A stretch of 64,000 bases of DNA from Zychaea mexicana (Eukaryota > Mucoromycota > Mucoromycetes > Mucorales > Lichtheimiaceae): NCBI RefSeq assembly GCF_025766255.1, contig NW_026516774.1:1-64000 (forward strand). Direction: 5' to 3'. Of the stretch, positions 48,943 through 58,940 are shown in pieces. Numbering within the stretch: the first letter of the stretch is position 1; each line of letters starts with the position of its first letter. Position numbers and translations under genes: made by a program. The notes below the pieces were generated by a model that did no database searches, had not been told where the DNA came from, and worked only from the letters and a program-made list of their open reading frames with translations.

Positions 48943-50691
48943 AAACTGCATACCTCACATACTTCCGATCTCTTATGTACACTTACCCGGCCATTGTAAT
49001 CTTTTTCTTATTATCTGTGCTTTCAGTCTTTTGTTTAATCAAATTTTTGTTATGAATAATTCCATTTATGATATGTCAGGGCGTACATACCGTATCTTAT
49101 GAGGTGTGGGTGTAGTGATGCTTGATTTCTTGTGTCTAGGTTTTATTGGATCCATCTATATACAATCATTGTTGAGAAAAGCGCTAAACCTGATTGGTTT
49201 TGTACTCAGTATTACTATTAGTTCAAACATACTCTGATAGTTCCAGCATGCGCAAACAACTCGTATAGTAGCAAAATCCAAATGATTAAACTTTGGCGGA
49301 AAAGAAACAGTCGTCATGACGATGTCCACTTGCTTATACATACCCTGTCGAAAACGTTTGCACGTTTACCGAAAAACAACAATGTGCAGTTATTACCGCG
49401 ACACAACAGTGGTATTATGGAGTATGTAGCACTGTACATCCTTGTTATCAATACTTTTCGATGTGATACATCAGGATACCGGGTATAGCTCAGATCATCA
49501 AAAGTATAAAGAAAAAGGGAGACTTCCCCCCCCCATTTGTCGTTCCTCGTTGTAATTAATTAAGGCTCTGGCGGCGTTTTTGGTTTTCTGATGATTGTGG
49601 TGCGAGAGTATGCCAACAAATAAGAGGACATGCTACGCAGTAAGAGTACGATGTTGAATAATTCAGAAAAGCCAGCTGCACACGGTAAGTGTATGTTCAT
49701 GTTAATGGAGCTCCACAGCCATCATTCAAATCAGTGGCAGAGCTTTAATTGGGTATACACGTTCCCTTCTCGATCAACTCAAGTGGTCGCAAACTCATTT
49801 ATTTTTACTCGGCTAGGCTGGAAACGTGATTCCATTATTAGCAGCATAGCCACCATGACTCCTTCATAAAGACCACATGACACGACATAATCAAGTCAAA
49901 GACGGGTTTCTTGCAAACCCTCTGATGCATACCGACTTTATCACCCGGATAGCCTGGTAAAGCGATGAGACAAGGTAGGTGACAACAGCAAAGGATTGGA
50001 AGGGCCGAGTCTGTCGCGTGGCAGAGCCTGCGACAAATGACCGGAGAACTGAGGAGGTGGATGGCAGGTTAGAAGGAGCGGTCATCATCGTTGTTGGCGT
50101 GAAGGTGTGTGTTTTGGCTGACTCGCCTGTCTCTGTACAAGTTCATCGATGTAGGAAAGGAAATATTGGGTCTGATCTGTATATGCACGTTGGCATGTGA
50201 GCAGAAATGATGCATAGTTGTTACTATCGGTACTCGAAGCTGAGACCAGTAGCAGTTGTCGTCGTTGTAAGAAGAGCTTGATTTCGCGCTATTAAAACCG
50301 GACGCAAAGAACTCGTTCAGCACCAAAAAAAAGTCCTGCATTCGAGCCCCTTTTCTGTAAACGTTCCAAGTTCCCGGAACAAACAACTTCTCAGATCGGG
50401 CCAATGCCGATCAACAAACAATGTCATCGGCAAGGGCACATGTGAAATTTTTGCATGAAAGAGCAAGATCAAAGCTTGTGATATAGGCTACCAGGTCATT
50501 TGACACACAAAACTGATACTTACGACCATCAATGATCCTTACAAAGACTCTTAAAGTAGCATTCCGTAGTCGGCTCACATTTCTCTACCAGGGCTCAAGT
50601 GCTATAAGATTGTCTGTTCGGAATGTAAGTTTAAGGATACGGGGGTTCTCAGTTACCTTGACAAAGCTATGTAACTCACACATGAAGCTTC

Positions 50692-51744
50692 ATGAACCTG
50701 GATGTCCACATCGACAATACACAATATGGCGTACTATCATCCTTAGTGCCAATCATCAAACACAATATTCCCTATCATCAGAGGCCTGTTTATTGACAAT
50801 TTTTGACTCGGCACGGGGCACAATGGCAGTTAACGGCTTAGTCATTTTTGGAAAGCCTACTGACAGCCTTGGCTGCTCAGTTTGCTTCGTTTCCTCATCG
50901 TCGTTGGCAAATGATTTTGGGCATTGGTGGCGGCCCTATTGTCACGATGCAAGAATCACTGCTTTCTAAATGGTTCCGCAAAGTTTATCCATAGCCATTG
51001 CTATGCAGCTATCGATCAGTCGGCTGAAGACGTTTCTGGGCTGATCTTACTAGTACCTGGGTATGGGTTTTTAGCTAGCTTTTATCATTCGCGGATTTTC
51101 TTTCGCAATGAATTTGATCTATGCTTTGATTGTGAGTCACCTAGAAGGCGGAAATGTTGTTGCTGTAAAAAGAAGATTTGAGAGAGAAGAAAGGCAATCA
51201 ATGCGTTTTATCGACCGAGTAATTTTTTCTTGCATCATTTTAATAAACTGTGCGGTGCTACTTAAATGAACTTACGCAAACGCGCAGGTGGGCATGTTCT
51301 TTCACAGTTTTTCATTAGCATTTAGTACAATTTTAATGATCATATTGCCTTCAGACTATATTGGCATGGGACTCGGCATTCACAAGTCGAGCAATAGCAG
51401 TAAGATTCCTTTAACGATTCGGTGCGATTCTGGAGAACTCCAACAAGTTTCTTTTCTCTAGTCGGTACCGCCATCTTGGACATTGTGGTTGGCCTAATAC
51501 AGGGTCAAACAGCTGGCCAATTATATACGAGTAAGATCAAATGTGAACAAAACATTGGTACTGTCTTCACGAAATTAAACTACACGTATTTTCAAACTTT
51601 GATTTGTTTACAAACAGGCATTATGGCATTGTATCTCATTTGGCCTGTGTGGGATTTTGTCTAGTCGTGACATTTTTACTTATTCAATTGTTCTTTATGC
51701 GCAGACACCATAAAGTATCGCGCGGCAAGCGACAGAACGTATGA
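50692..51744 (+). pseudogene. MFSD1-like major facilitator transporter pseudogene, copy B
   Basis: The duplicate of the copy A relic, with the same broken frames and the same recognisable blocks (GIGGGPIVTMQESLLSK; GLGIHKSSNS; LVGTAILDIVVGLIQGQ). It additionally lacks 22 bp in the block after MQLSISRLKTFLG and about 15 bp before the GLGIHKSS block. The decay shared by both copies shows the gene was already dead, or already intron-dense and damaged, before the tandem duplication. Confidence 0.7.
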
Positions 51745-51780
51745 AGAAAAGAAACGACAGAACGTATGAAGAAAAGAAAC
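51731..51780. repeat. Two tandem 25-bp repeats, copy B
   Basis: Same pair of perfect 25-bp direct repeats as in copy A (unit starting GACAGAACGTATG), at the same place relative to the MFS pseudogene and the 95-codon ORF. Confidence 0.9.
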
Positions 51781-52053
51781 GACAAAAAGTTGGAGCTTAA
51801 CCGCCAAGGTAGTGTGACTCGTACGTTTGTTGCAGCGCTCATGGTATTAGCGTGTATACTTTTCTTCGTTCACGCCGCTGTAGGCAAAATAAAATTTGCC
51901 TCAAATAAAATACCGCTAAAAGCAAAAACCCGAGATCAAGTGTGGCTGCTACTGACACTATTAGTATTACAAGCTAGCCCTATTTGGTTTCGTGTTTTTC
52001 TAAGCAGGCACTCATTAGATAGTAAAAGAAAAGGCGTGCCCCAGCATATATGA
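51766..52053 (+). CDS. Conserved 95-aa ORF with two hydrophobic segments, copy B
   Basis: Duplicate of the copy A ORF, the same length with four substitutions (for example LLLILL to LLLTLL). Two predicted membrane segments; no recognised family. The same caveat applies: it could be a tail of the dead MFS gene. Confidence 0.35.
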   Translation: MKKRNDKKLELNRQGSVTRTFVAALMVLACILFFVHAAVGKIKFASNKIPLKAKTRDQVWLLLTLLVLQASPIWFRVFLSRHSLDSKRKGVPQHI

Positions 52054-53605
52054 TTCACACGGAACGCACGCCGGGCCGCTTTCCTTCAATAATGAAATAT
52101 CACCCAAAGCAAAAAACAAGATGAACTATGGCTGCTATTGATACAACTGCTAATTGCAACTAGATCTACGTGATGTCGTTTTTCCATGTAGACATCTTCT
52201 TGCTTAGTCATTTTAAGGCTTGTATCACACATATGATGCACACGGAACGCACGCCGGGCGGCTATTGGCATAATGCATTGCGAATGTGGAAAGCGTCCTG
52301 CACCATCCACGTGAAATGTATTATGCAGAAAAAGTTTGCGCTATTATACCTTGTATGTAGTACATAACTTAACCTCGGCCCCGCCTATCTATCTATCAGC
52401 CAACGCAAAGACCGAAGCCACCGATTACTACCATGGCTCAGGTGGCTCTTTTGAGAGGTACAGAAAGTATATCTTCAACACTCATAGAACTGGACCGTTG
52501 CTTGATACATGCTCCCATGAACAATGTTTTTCATTGATTAGGAAGTATAAAGGCTGACTTGTCAACAAAGGAAAGAAAAGAAACGATGTCAACTATTAAG
52601 TGCGGTGATTCTCATCCTTCTATCAACTTTCCGCTTTTGCAACTGCTCTCCTGTGACGATCATAAAAGGAAAAATAACAGTTTTTCTTGTCCAACATTAT
52701 ATTAACTTTGTCTTAGACGCTAACCGAACCATTCTCATCCTTCCAACCGTAATTACAGCGGGTTAGTTTACTAATGCTACGCTTACTCTTGACTATTGTT
52801 ATTATTCTCTGACGATAGGATGCAGTCGTTTTTCTTTCTTTCTTGGAAGTCCATAGACCTATATGTAAACAGCAACAATATCATTATACTATATACTAAA
52901 CCTTACATCATCACTTGAATCGATTTACTGCCCGTTGTTTCCTATTTGAATCATTTTCCGACGATTGGATGATACTTTGATAACTGGTGTTTGATACAGT
53001 AAGCTTTTATATGTGGTCTGTAATACACACATGATCTGGTTTTTGCTTTTTTCCCTTTTTTCCCTTTATTCCCTTTTGGAACGTGGACTTTAAAAAGGCA
53101 TTTTCTTTTTAGACAAGTGATGCATTTGATGAAAATGGTAAACTATACAAGTAGCATGACTAGAAAAGAGCTTATTTTGTAAGAGCAAAAGTTTAACCAT
53201 TCCGATAAAGTCAGCGCAAGACCAATGGTGTATAGCATCGTCTTTCCTCAATTCATCTAGTAGCTATGCACATATCGTGCTGAAGGAGCTTCGCGATTGA
53301 CATTGTTCTTATGCTGGAGCTCACCCACCCATATATTTTCCTTGTTCAACTGTGCAACCGTGCTAACCATTAGAAGCGATGTTGATACTAACAGTAATGA
53401 CGTTTCTGGGGAACATGTTCCTATAGTGCACCACAGAAAACATTTTGTTGGAGAGGTTAAAAATAGTTTACTGATTTAACTTTCAACCTACATAACTGAG
53501 CAAAGCTAGTTGTTATTTGTGGTTTAGTGTTTCGCAAAACGTGCACCGGTGGTGACATGTACTCATGTGGAAAGACTCAGCCTTCCGATACAGCTCAAGG
53601 GCTAA

Positions 53606-53630
53606 TACATATATAAGGTCGGTCGACCGA
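53606..53630 (+). promoter_or_regulatory. TATA box and 12-bp palindrome upstream of subtilase B
   Basis: TATATAAGG followed by the same perfect palindrome TCGGTCGACCGA (53,619-53,630), about 90 bp before the start codon. The TATA context is one A shorter than in copy A. Confidence 0.5.
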
Positions 53631-53719
53631 AAACAACAACAAACAAACAGTCGGCTAGTGATTCCCACAGTATAAAAGCCTGTACTTCTCCTTTCTTTCC
53701 CCTCTGTATCTATTTTATT

Positions 53720-56700
53720 ATGTTGCTACACTACCATTATTATCTATTAGTAGCTACTTTATTTTTGACAAGTCTATTATTCGATGCACAACCAGCAACA
53801 GCAACCTTGCACGAAAACGACAGACATGCCTCAAGATCATTCGATAAAAGACAAACAACCCCTCATGTTTCTGGTCGCTACGTTGTTGAATTTGGTGGCA
53901 GTATGGATGTCAGTACTCATACAGAGACGCTTCTGAGTCACCTCAAGGAAAAATTTACGGGTACCGACATGACAGCACCTAATATATTCGACTACGAATT
54001 TTTGCGCGGTGCTACCATTCAAGTGGATCGAAATCATGATCATTTGCACCAAAGCATTGCCATGACAGCTTCCGGGTTTGAAGGCGTAGTCAAGGTACAT
54101 CCAGTTGCTGTTCTTCCGCCTCCAAGCGCATTCGTTCAAGGCGGCGCTCCTGATGGAGAGGTTGAGAATGCAGAATTGTTGCTTCCGCATTCGCAAACCC
54201 AGGTGGATCGTGTGCACAGCGAGCTTAATTATACAGGAAAAGGCATTGTCGTTGGTATCATCGATACTGGTAATGGGGAAAGTCCTAATCTCTCATTTTA
54301 AAATAATTTCACTTAAAGGAAATTACCATCAATGATATTATGATATTATGGTTGCTAAACGTCTTAATGAATACTATTATACAGGCGTGGATTACATGCA
54401 CCCGGCCCTCGGTGGAGGATTCGGTGAAGGCTACAAAGTACGTTATGGGCGAGACTTGGTGGGTGACGAATACGATGGTATTACCAACGAACCGCAACCA
54501 GATGACGATCCAATGGAAAGCTGTACACCTAGTAATACATCAACGTTCTTGGGTCACGGAACACACATTTCAGGAATTATTGCAGGAAAATTAGATGTAT
54601 GTATATCGACTTGGTTGTTAAATGCTCGATTTTTAAAATATCGACTGTCCTTACTCACCAATGCAACTTTATGATTGATATTTGCATCTTAATGTAGAAC
54701 TTTACTGGTGTTGCTCCGGATGCTACTCTGGCTATGTGGCGCATCTATAGCTGCAAGGATTATTCTACCAACGAGTTAGCAATGCAGGCCGCACTTGAGG
54801 CTGCTGACGCCGGTGTCGATATTATCTCCATGAGCTTAGGTGAAGTCAGTGCATGGTCTGAAAGCCTTTTCTCAACTGTTATCGGACGTATCGCTGCCAA
54901 TGGAACAAAAGGTGAGACTTAGTTCCTGTATTATACGTTTACTGCATTTTGATTATGCTACTGATACTGATCTTCTTTCCCCCACAAATTATATTTTATG
55001 TTGATAGTGGTCGTTGCAAGTGGAAACGAAGGAATGGGCGGCGCCTTTACCACCTCTTCACCAGCTGCTGCTCAAAATGTCATGAGTGTTGCTTCATTCA
55101 ACGCTGACCATCAGATCGCCCGGATATTTAGAATGAGTGGCAGTGACAGCGATTATGGTACGTATAGTTTACTCATGGTATATAAAATGTATTTATTGTT
55201 GCTCAAGAAGTCGTAGCTACCATACGCTTCTCCCCGTCCCTGTTATCATAGGCTAACCACAAATAATATGGTGATAAATATTAATAGCTTATACTCCAAA
55301 TGACTTTGCTGGGGAGAATCGTGTAATTCCTGATGGCCAGGTCGTACTTGGAAGCGAGAAGCTCGGTAGTGGCTCGGATGCATGCAATCAAAGCATGATT
55401 CCCGAAAGTGTCAGAGGCAAAATAGCGCTTGTCGAGACCGGTGGATGCACCTTACTGTACAAGGTTGGCAACTTGAGTGCCGCTGGTGCTATTGGCGTGC
55501 TCTCTTTCGCTGCAGCCTACGAATGGCAGGAGCCAGCAGGTCCCCTCGTACAAGGGGCAGCAATTCCTGTTGCAGGTCTTTCTACTCAGACAGGCATGAA
55601 GCTTGGTCAAGCCATCCAGTCCTCCAAGGTAATCACCTTGACATTCTCTCAAGAAGACGTTGCGTGGCCGCTTCAAGATGTCGGTAATATGGTCAGCTTC
55701 TTTTCTGGCATTGGACCTACATATGAAAACAACCTCAAACCTGATATTGGTGGTATCGGCGGTTACCTATTCTCAACACTTCCCCGCAGTATGGGTAACT
55801 GGGGCACTATGAGTGGCACTTCTATGGCGTGTCCGTACATTGCTGGTGCTACAGCGCTTTATCTCGAATCTCTGGGCGATGGTGCTTCTGAATACTCGAA
55901 CACAGATATTCGTGAACGGTATATGAATTACGCCTACAAAGCACCGCTTTCTCCCGACCAAGACGATTTAAACACACCATTACATCAAGGCGCTGGTTTG
56001 ATTCAACGTAAGGAACATACAAAACACAGGACAAACTCCTGATCCTTTTTTTTTGTTTTTTGAAAAGAATTCGATACTAATGATGCTAGTTATTATCTTT
56101 TATGAACACAGTGTACGATGCAATCACCCAAACTGTTCATGTATCGCCTAGCAGTTTTAGCTTTAATGATACCGCGCATTTGGTAAAGTCGCACACACTC
56201 AGCATCTACAATGATGGCGACGATATTGCTTCATTCGAGCTTGTCAACAGTGTCAGCGTTTCTGTGATCCCTTATAACTCCTCCACTTCCGAAAAATACG
56301 TAATGTCTTCACCACCTCAATTCGGAACCGACACAGCCCGATTGCGCTTCTCCAAAAAGACGATCAAACTCTCGCCTGGCGACAGCACAGAGGTTACCGT
56401 TTCTGTGATTCCACCAGACACCGATCCAGATGAGCATATCATGTACGGTGGGTATGTTCAATTCAAGAGCACGATAGACAGTCAAAAGGATATCACAGTT
56501 CCATATTTTGGTATCGTCGGCGACCAACACGAGTTACCCATTTTCTACGAGGACGGACCCGTTCTGATGGATACCAACATGACGACTCCATATACAACCG
56601 ATGATGTTTACATATTTGACTTGGATGATGTGAGCAATACCATGCCTGTTCTCTTAGTAATGCAACGCATGGGAACTCGTCGCCTCTTGGGCATCGTATA

Positions 56701-56989
56701 CGATCAAGATGAAAACTACCTCGGTTATATCCAGCCACCAGGTGTACTTGATTATCGACCACATACAACCGTGACATATCTTGCTACTCAAGCCGTTTAT
56801 GTTTGGGATGGCACGTACTACGAAATTGGTCAAAATGAACCAGTAAATTTAGAATCACTCTCTGACGCTGTAACTGTGAACCGTGGAAGCAGTTATCGTG
56901 TTGGCATTCAGGCACTGAAATTATTCGGCGATGAAAACAACGCAGATGATTGGGAAACCTGGACTTCGGGTTTGATTCAAGTCCAGTAG
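53720..56989 (+). CDS. Secreted subtilisin-like serine protease (S8), copy B
   Basis: Six exons at the same phases and lengths as copy A (53720-54269, 54385-54596, 54698-54911, 55008-55157, 55288-56007, 56112-56989), 907 aa. The signal peptide, propeptide, Asp182, His241, Ser554, PA insert and Fn3-like domain are all kept. Counting by eye against copy A, amino-acid differences per exon are 0/183, 3/70, 10/71, 8/50, 23/240 and 12/293, so the catalytic core and PA domain are the divergent part. Changes near the active site include HIAG to HISG, ASGND to ASGNE and NSGTSM to MSGTSM, which may alter specificity. No stop or frameshift is seen, so both copies look functional. Confidence 0.93.
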
Positions 56990-57378
56990 CAACTGCATAC
57001 CTCACATACTCCCGATCTCTTATGTACACTTACCCGGCCATTGTAATCTTTACTTATTGTATGTATTTGTTTATCTTATCTTATAGTAAAAATAATTCCT
57101 TTATGTAATTGTGTACATAATGTATTTTTGAGGTGTGGGTGCAGTGATGTTTGATTTCTTGTATCTAAGTTTTATTGGATCCATCAGCATAAATTCCGCG
57201 CTATATACAATCATTAGTAAGGAAAGCGCTAAACCTGATTGGTTTTGTACTCAGTATTACTATTAGTCCAATCATACTCTGAAAAACAGCCATGCGCAAA
57301 CAACTCGTAGCAAAAGCCAAATGAATAAACTTTGTGGAAATAAGCTGTTGTCATGACGACACCCACTTGCTCATACGC

Positions 57379-58887
57379 CACACAATTCAAACTCCAAGTA
57401 TCGCGCGGCAACTCAGAAACGCATGAAAGAGACGGTAATCAACGAACATTTGGGTGCACTAACCGAAACCAAAACGCGTACGGATAGAGGTCAGCGTACG
57501 CAGTCAATATTTTCTTCGTTTACTCGATAGTTGCAGCTCTCGTTAATATATCCGGCAAATGTTCTTTTACGCTGCGCCGTTATGGATGCTATTTCGTCGA
57601 AACTAAACGTTTCGTCTGGACTTAACATTCGAGTATGGCCGCTGCTTTGTCCTCCGCAGATTATATTGTTTCCTGCTTCCCATGCCAACGCATACTTGAC
57701 ATCGAACGAAATTGGCTGCAGATACATCGAAAACGGGCTCCTAGCTTGCTTTTCTGGTGTACGAATATGGAAACCATCCTGTGATATGTTCTTTTTTGTA
57801 ACAACCAATCATATCATGTGGTATTTTATGCAGAAAAGATGTGTGTGATACTCAGCCTGAGCCCGATCTAATCGTCAACCTTCACCACCAAACAATAAAC
57901 TTAAAAATAAAAGTCAACGCGACCAAGCAAAGTTCATAATGGCTTAGGTGGCTCTCGACAAACCAAATAAGTATAGTAATTTTTTGCGTTTACAGTTCAA
58001 AGATGTAATCAAATGCATTGTACTTCTTTTCTTTCCAAATTGATCATGTTATAGATTTTGACAAGGAATGGAGATGCAGTATATAATGAGAGACAGTATC
58101 AGAATAATGGAAGAACAGTAAGTTCCCGTTTTGCCATAGACCATCCTTAATTTGCAAATGCTATCCTTCGTCAGCCGCAAAAGGCAAAAGTAATCGGTCC
58201 ATCAAAAATCTACATTCCATTTTAACATCAACTTACTAATGATACCGACGTACTGTTTCACTGTCATCAGGAGCAGCTTTGTTATTTCTTTCTCTGACAA
58301 AGCCCCTTTGTAATCATCGCCAATTTTCAACAATATTTATTTACTCCAAACTCCAAAGATTTTTTATTTCAGTTTATGTATTACGATTCAGACAGCAATA
58401 CCATGAAAAGAAGATTTAAAAGTGGTGGCGCTCACATTAAAAGGCTTTTCCAAAGGCAATCTACTATGATTCGAATAAAATAGTTGCTTATGAGTAATAA
58501 GTCTATATAATAGCATTTAGTAGTGAATATAACATTAATGCTACTTGAGTTCGCCCAGCATATATTGCTGCGGGGCTAGCTGCAAATGGTAATGACGTCT
58601 GGTAGTAGGTAACATACTTTAGAAGTAAAAATAGGATTTCCGTTGGAACGATGGGATGTCTCTTCCGTGTAATCACACATTGCAGAGACGGTAGCACATG
58701 CTCCAACTGCTTCGGATTACTGTTACTCAAAGGTACACGTCGATGGAGACAAGTATTGAAATGGAAATACGTAAGCCTACTTGCTACACAAAGATCCCAG
58801 AAACAACACACAAACACAAAACAAGGGATGTATATAAAGAACCTTTTTAAAAGCGAATATCAGTCACAAACAAAGCAAAAATACATC
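57379..58887. other. Spacer between subtilase B and the third subtilase
   Basis: About 1.5 kb. The start has a short echo of the MFS-tail sequence (GTATCGCGCGGCAA at about 57,400), suggesting remnants of a third duplication unit. Minus-strand 57,808-57,491 encodes a 105-aa ORF with protein-like composition (FDVKYALAWEAGNNIICGGQ; RMLSPDETFSFDEIAS) that I do not recognise. A TATATAAAG element at about 58,831 lies some 57 bp upstream of the third subtilase start and is its likely TATA box. Confidence 0.35.
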
Positions 58888-58932
58888 ATGCGAGAGCTAC
58901 TCTATGTGTTACTGCTTTCAGTTGCATCATAT

Positions 58933-58940
58933 GTATTAGC
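58933..58940. repeat. Target site duplication GTATTAGC, left
   Basis: Perfect 8-bp direct repeat with 61,999-62,006, flanking the hAT element. Eight bp is the diagnostic target duplication of hAT transposases. Confidence 0.95.

Larger units (their letters stand above)
41138..49345. repeat. Tandem segmental duplication, copy A (about 8.2 kb unit)
   Basis: From the shared start CACGTTTACCGAAAAACAAC this unit matches copy B (from 49,360) in direct orientation at an offset of about 8,220 bp. It contains a short-ORF region, an MFSD1-like pseudogene, a small two-TM ORF, the subtilase promoter, the protease gene and its 3' flank. Upstream noncoding sequence differs only by scattered substitutions and small indels. 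The match weakens after about 49,000 and is last seen at the shared CACTTGCT region near 49,330. Confidence 0.93.
49360..57378. repeat. Tandem segmental duplication, copy B (about 8 kb unit)
   Basis: Direct repeat of 41,138-49,345. It follows copy A within about 15 bp, so the two units are effectively head to tail. Copy B lacks the MITE, has a 22-bp deletion in the MFS pseudogene (near 51,040) and a few other indels. The match to copy A becomes patchy after about 57,050 and is last clear near 57,378. Confidence 0.93.

Noticed and set aside
49360..57378. Copy B as an alternative haplotype collapsed in tandem by assembly
   Set aside because: It cannot be excluded from sequence alone, but clustered divergence in exons 3-5 with near-identity elsewhere, different indels and a precise junction favour a real tandem copy. 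Kept as a check in the findings.
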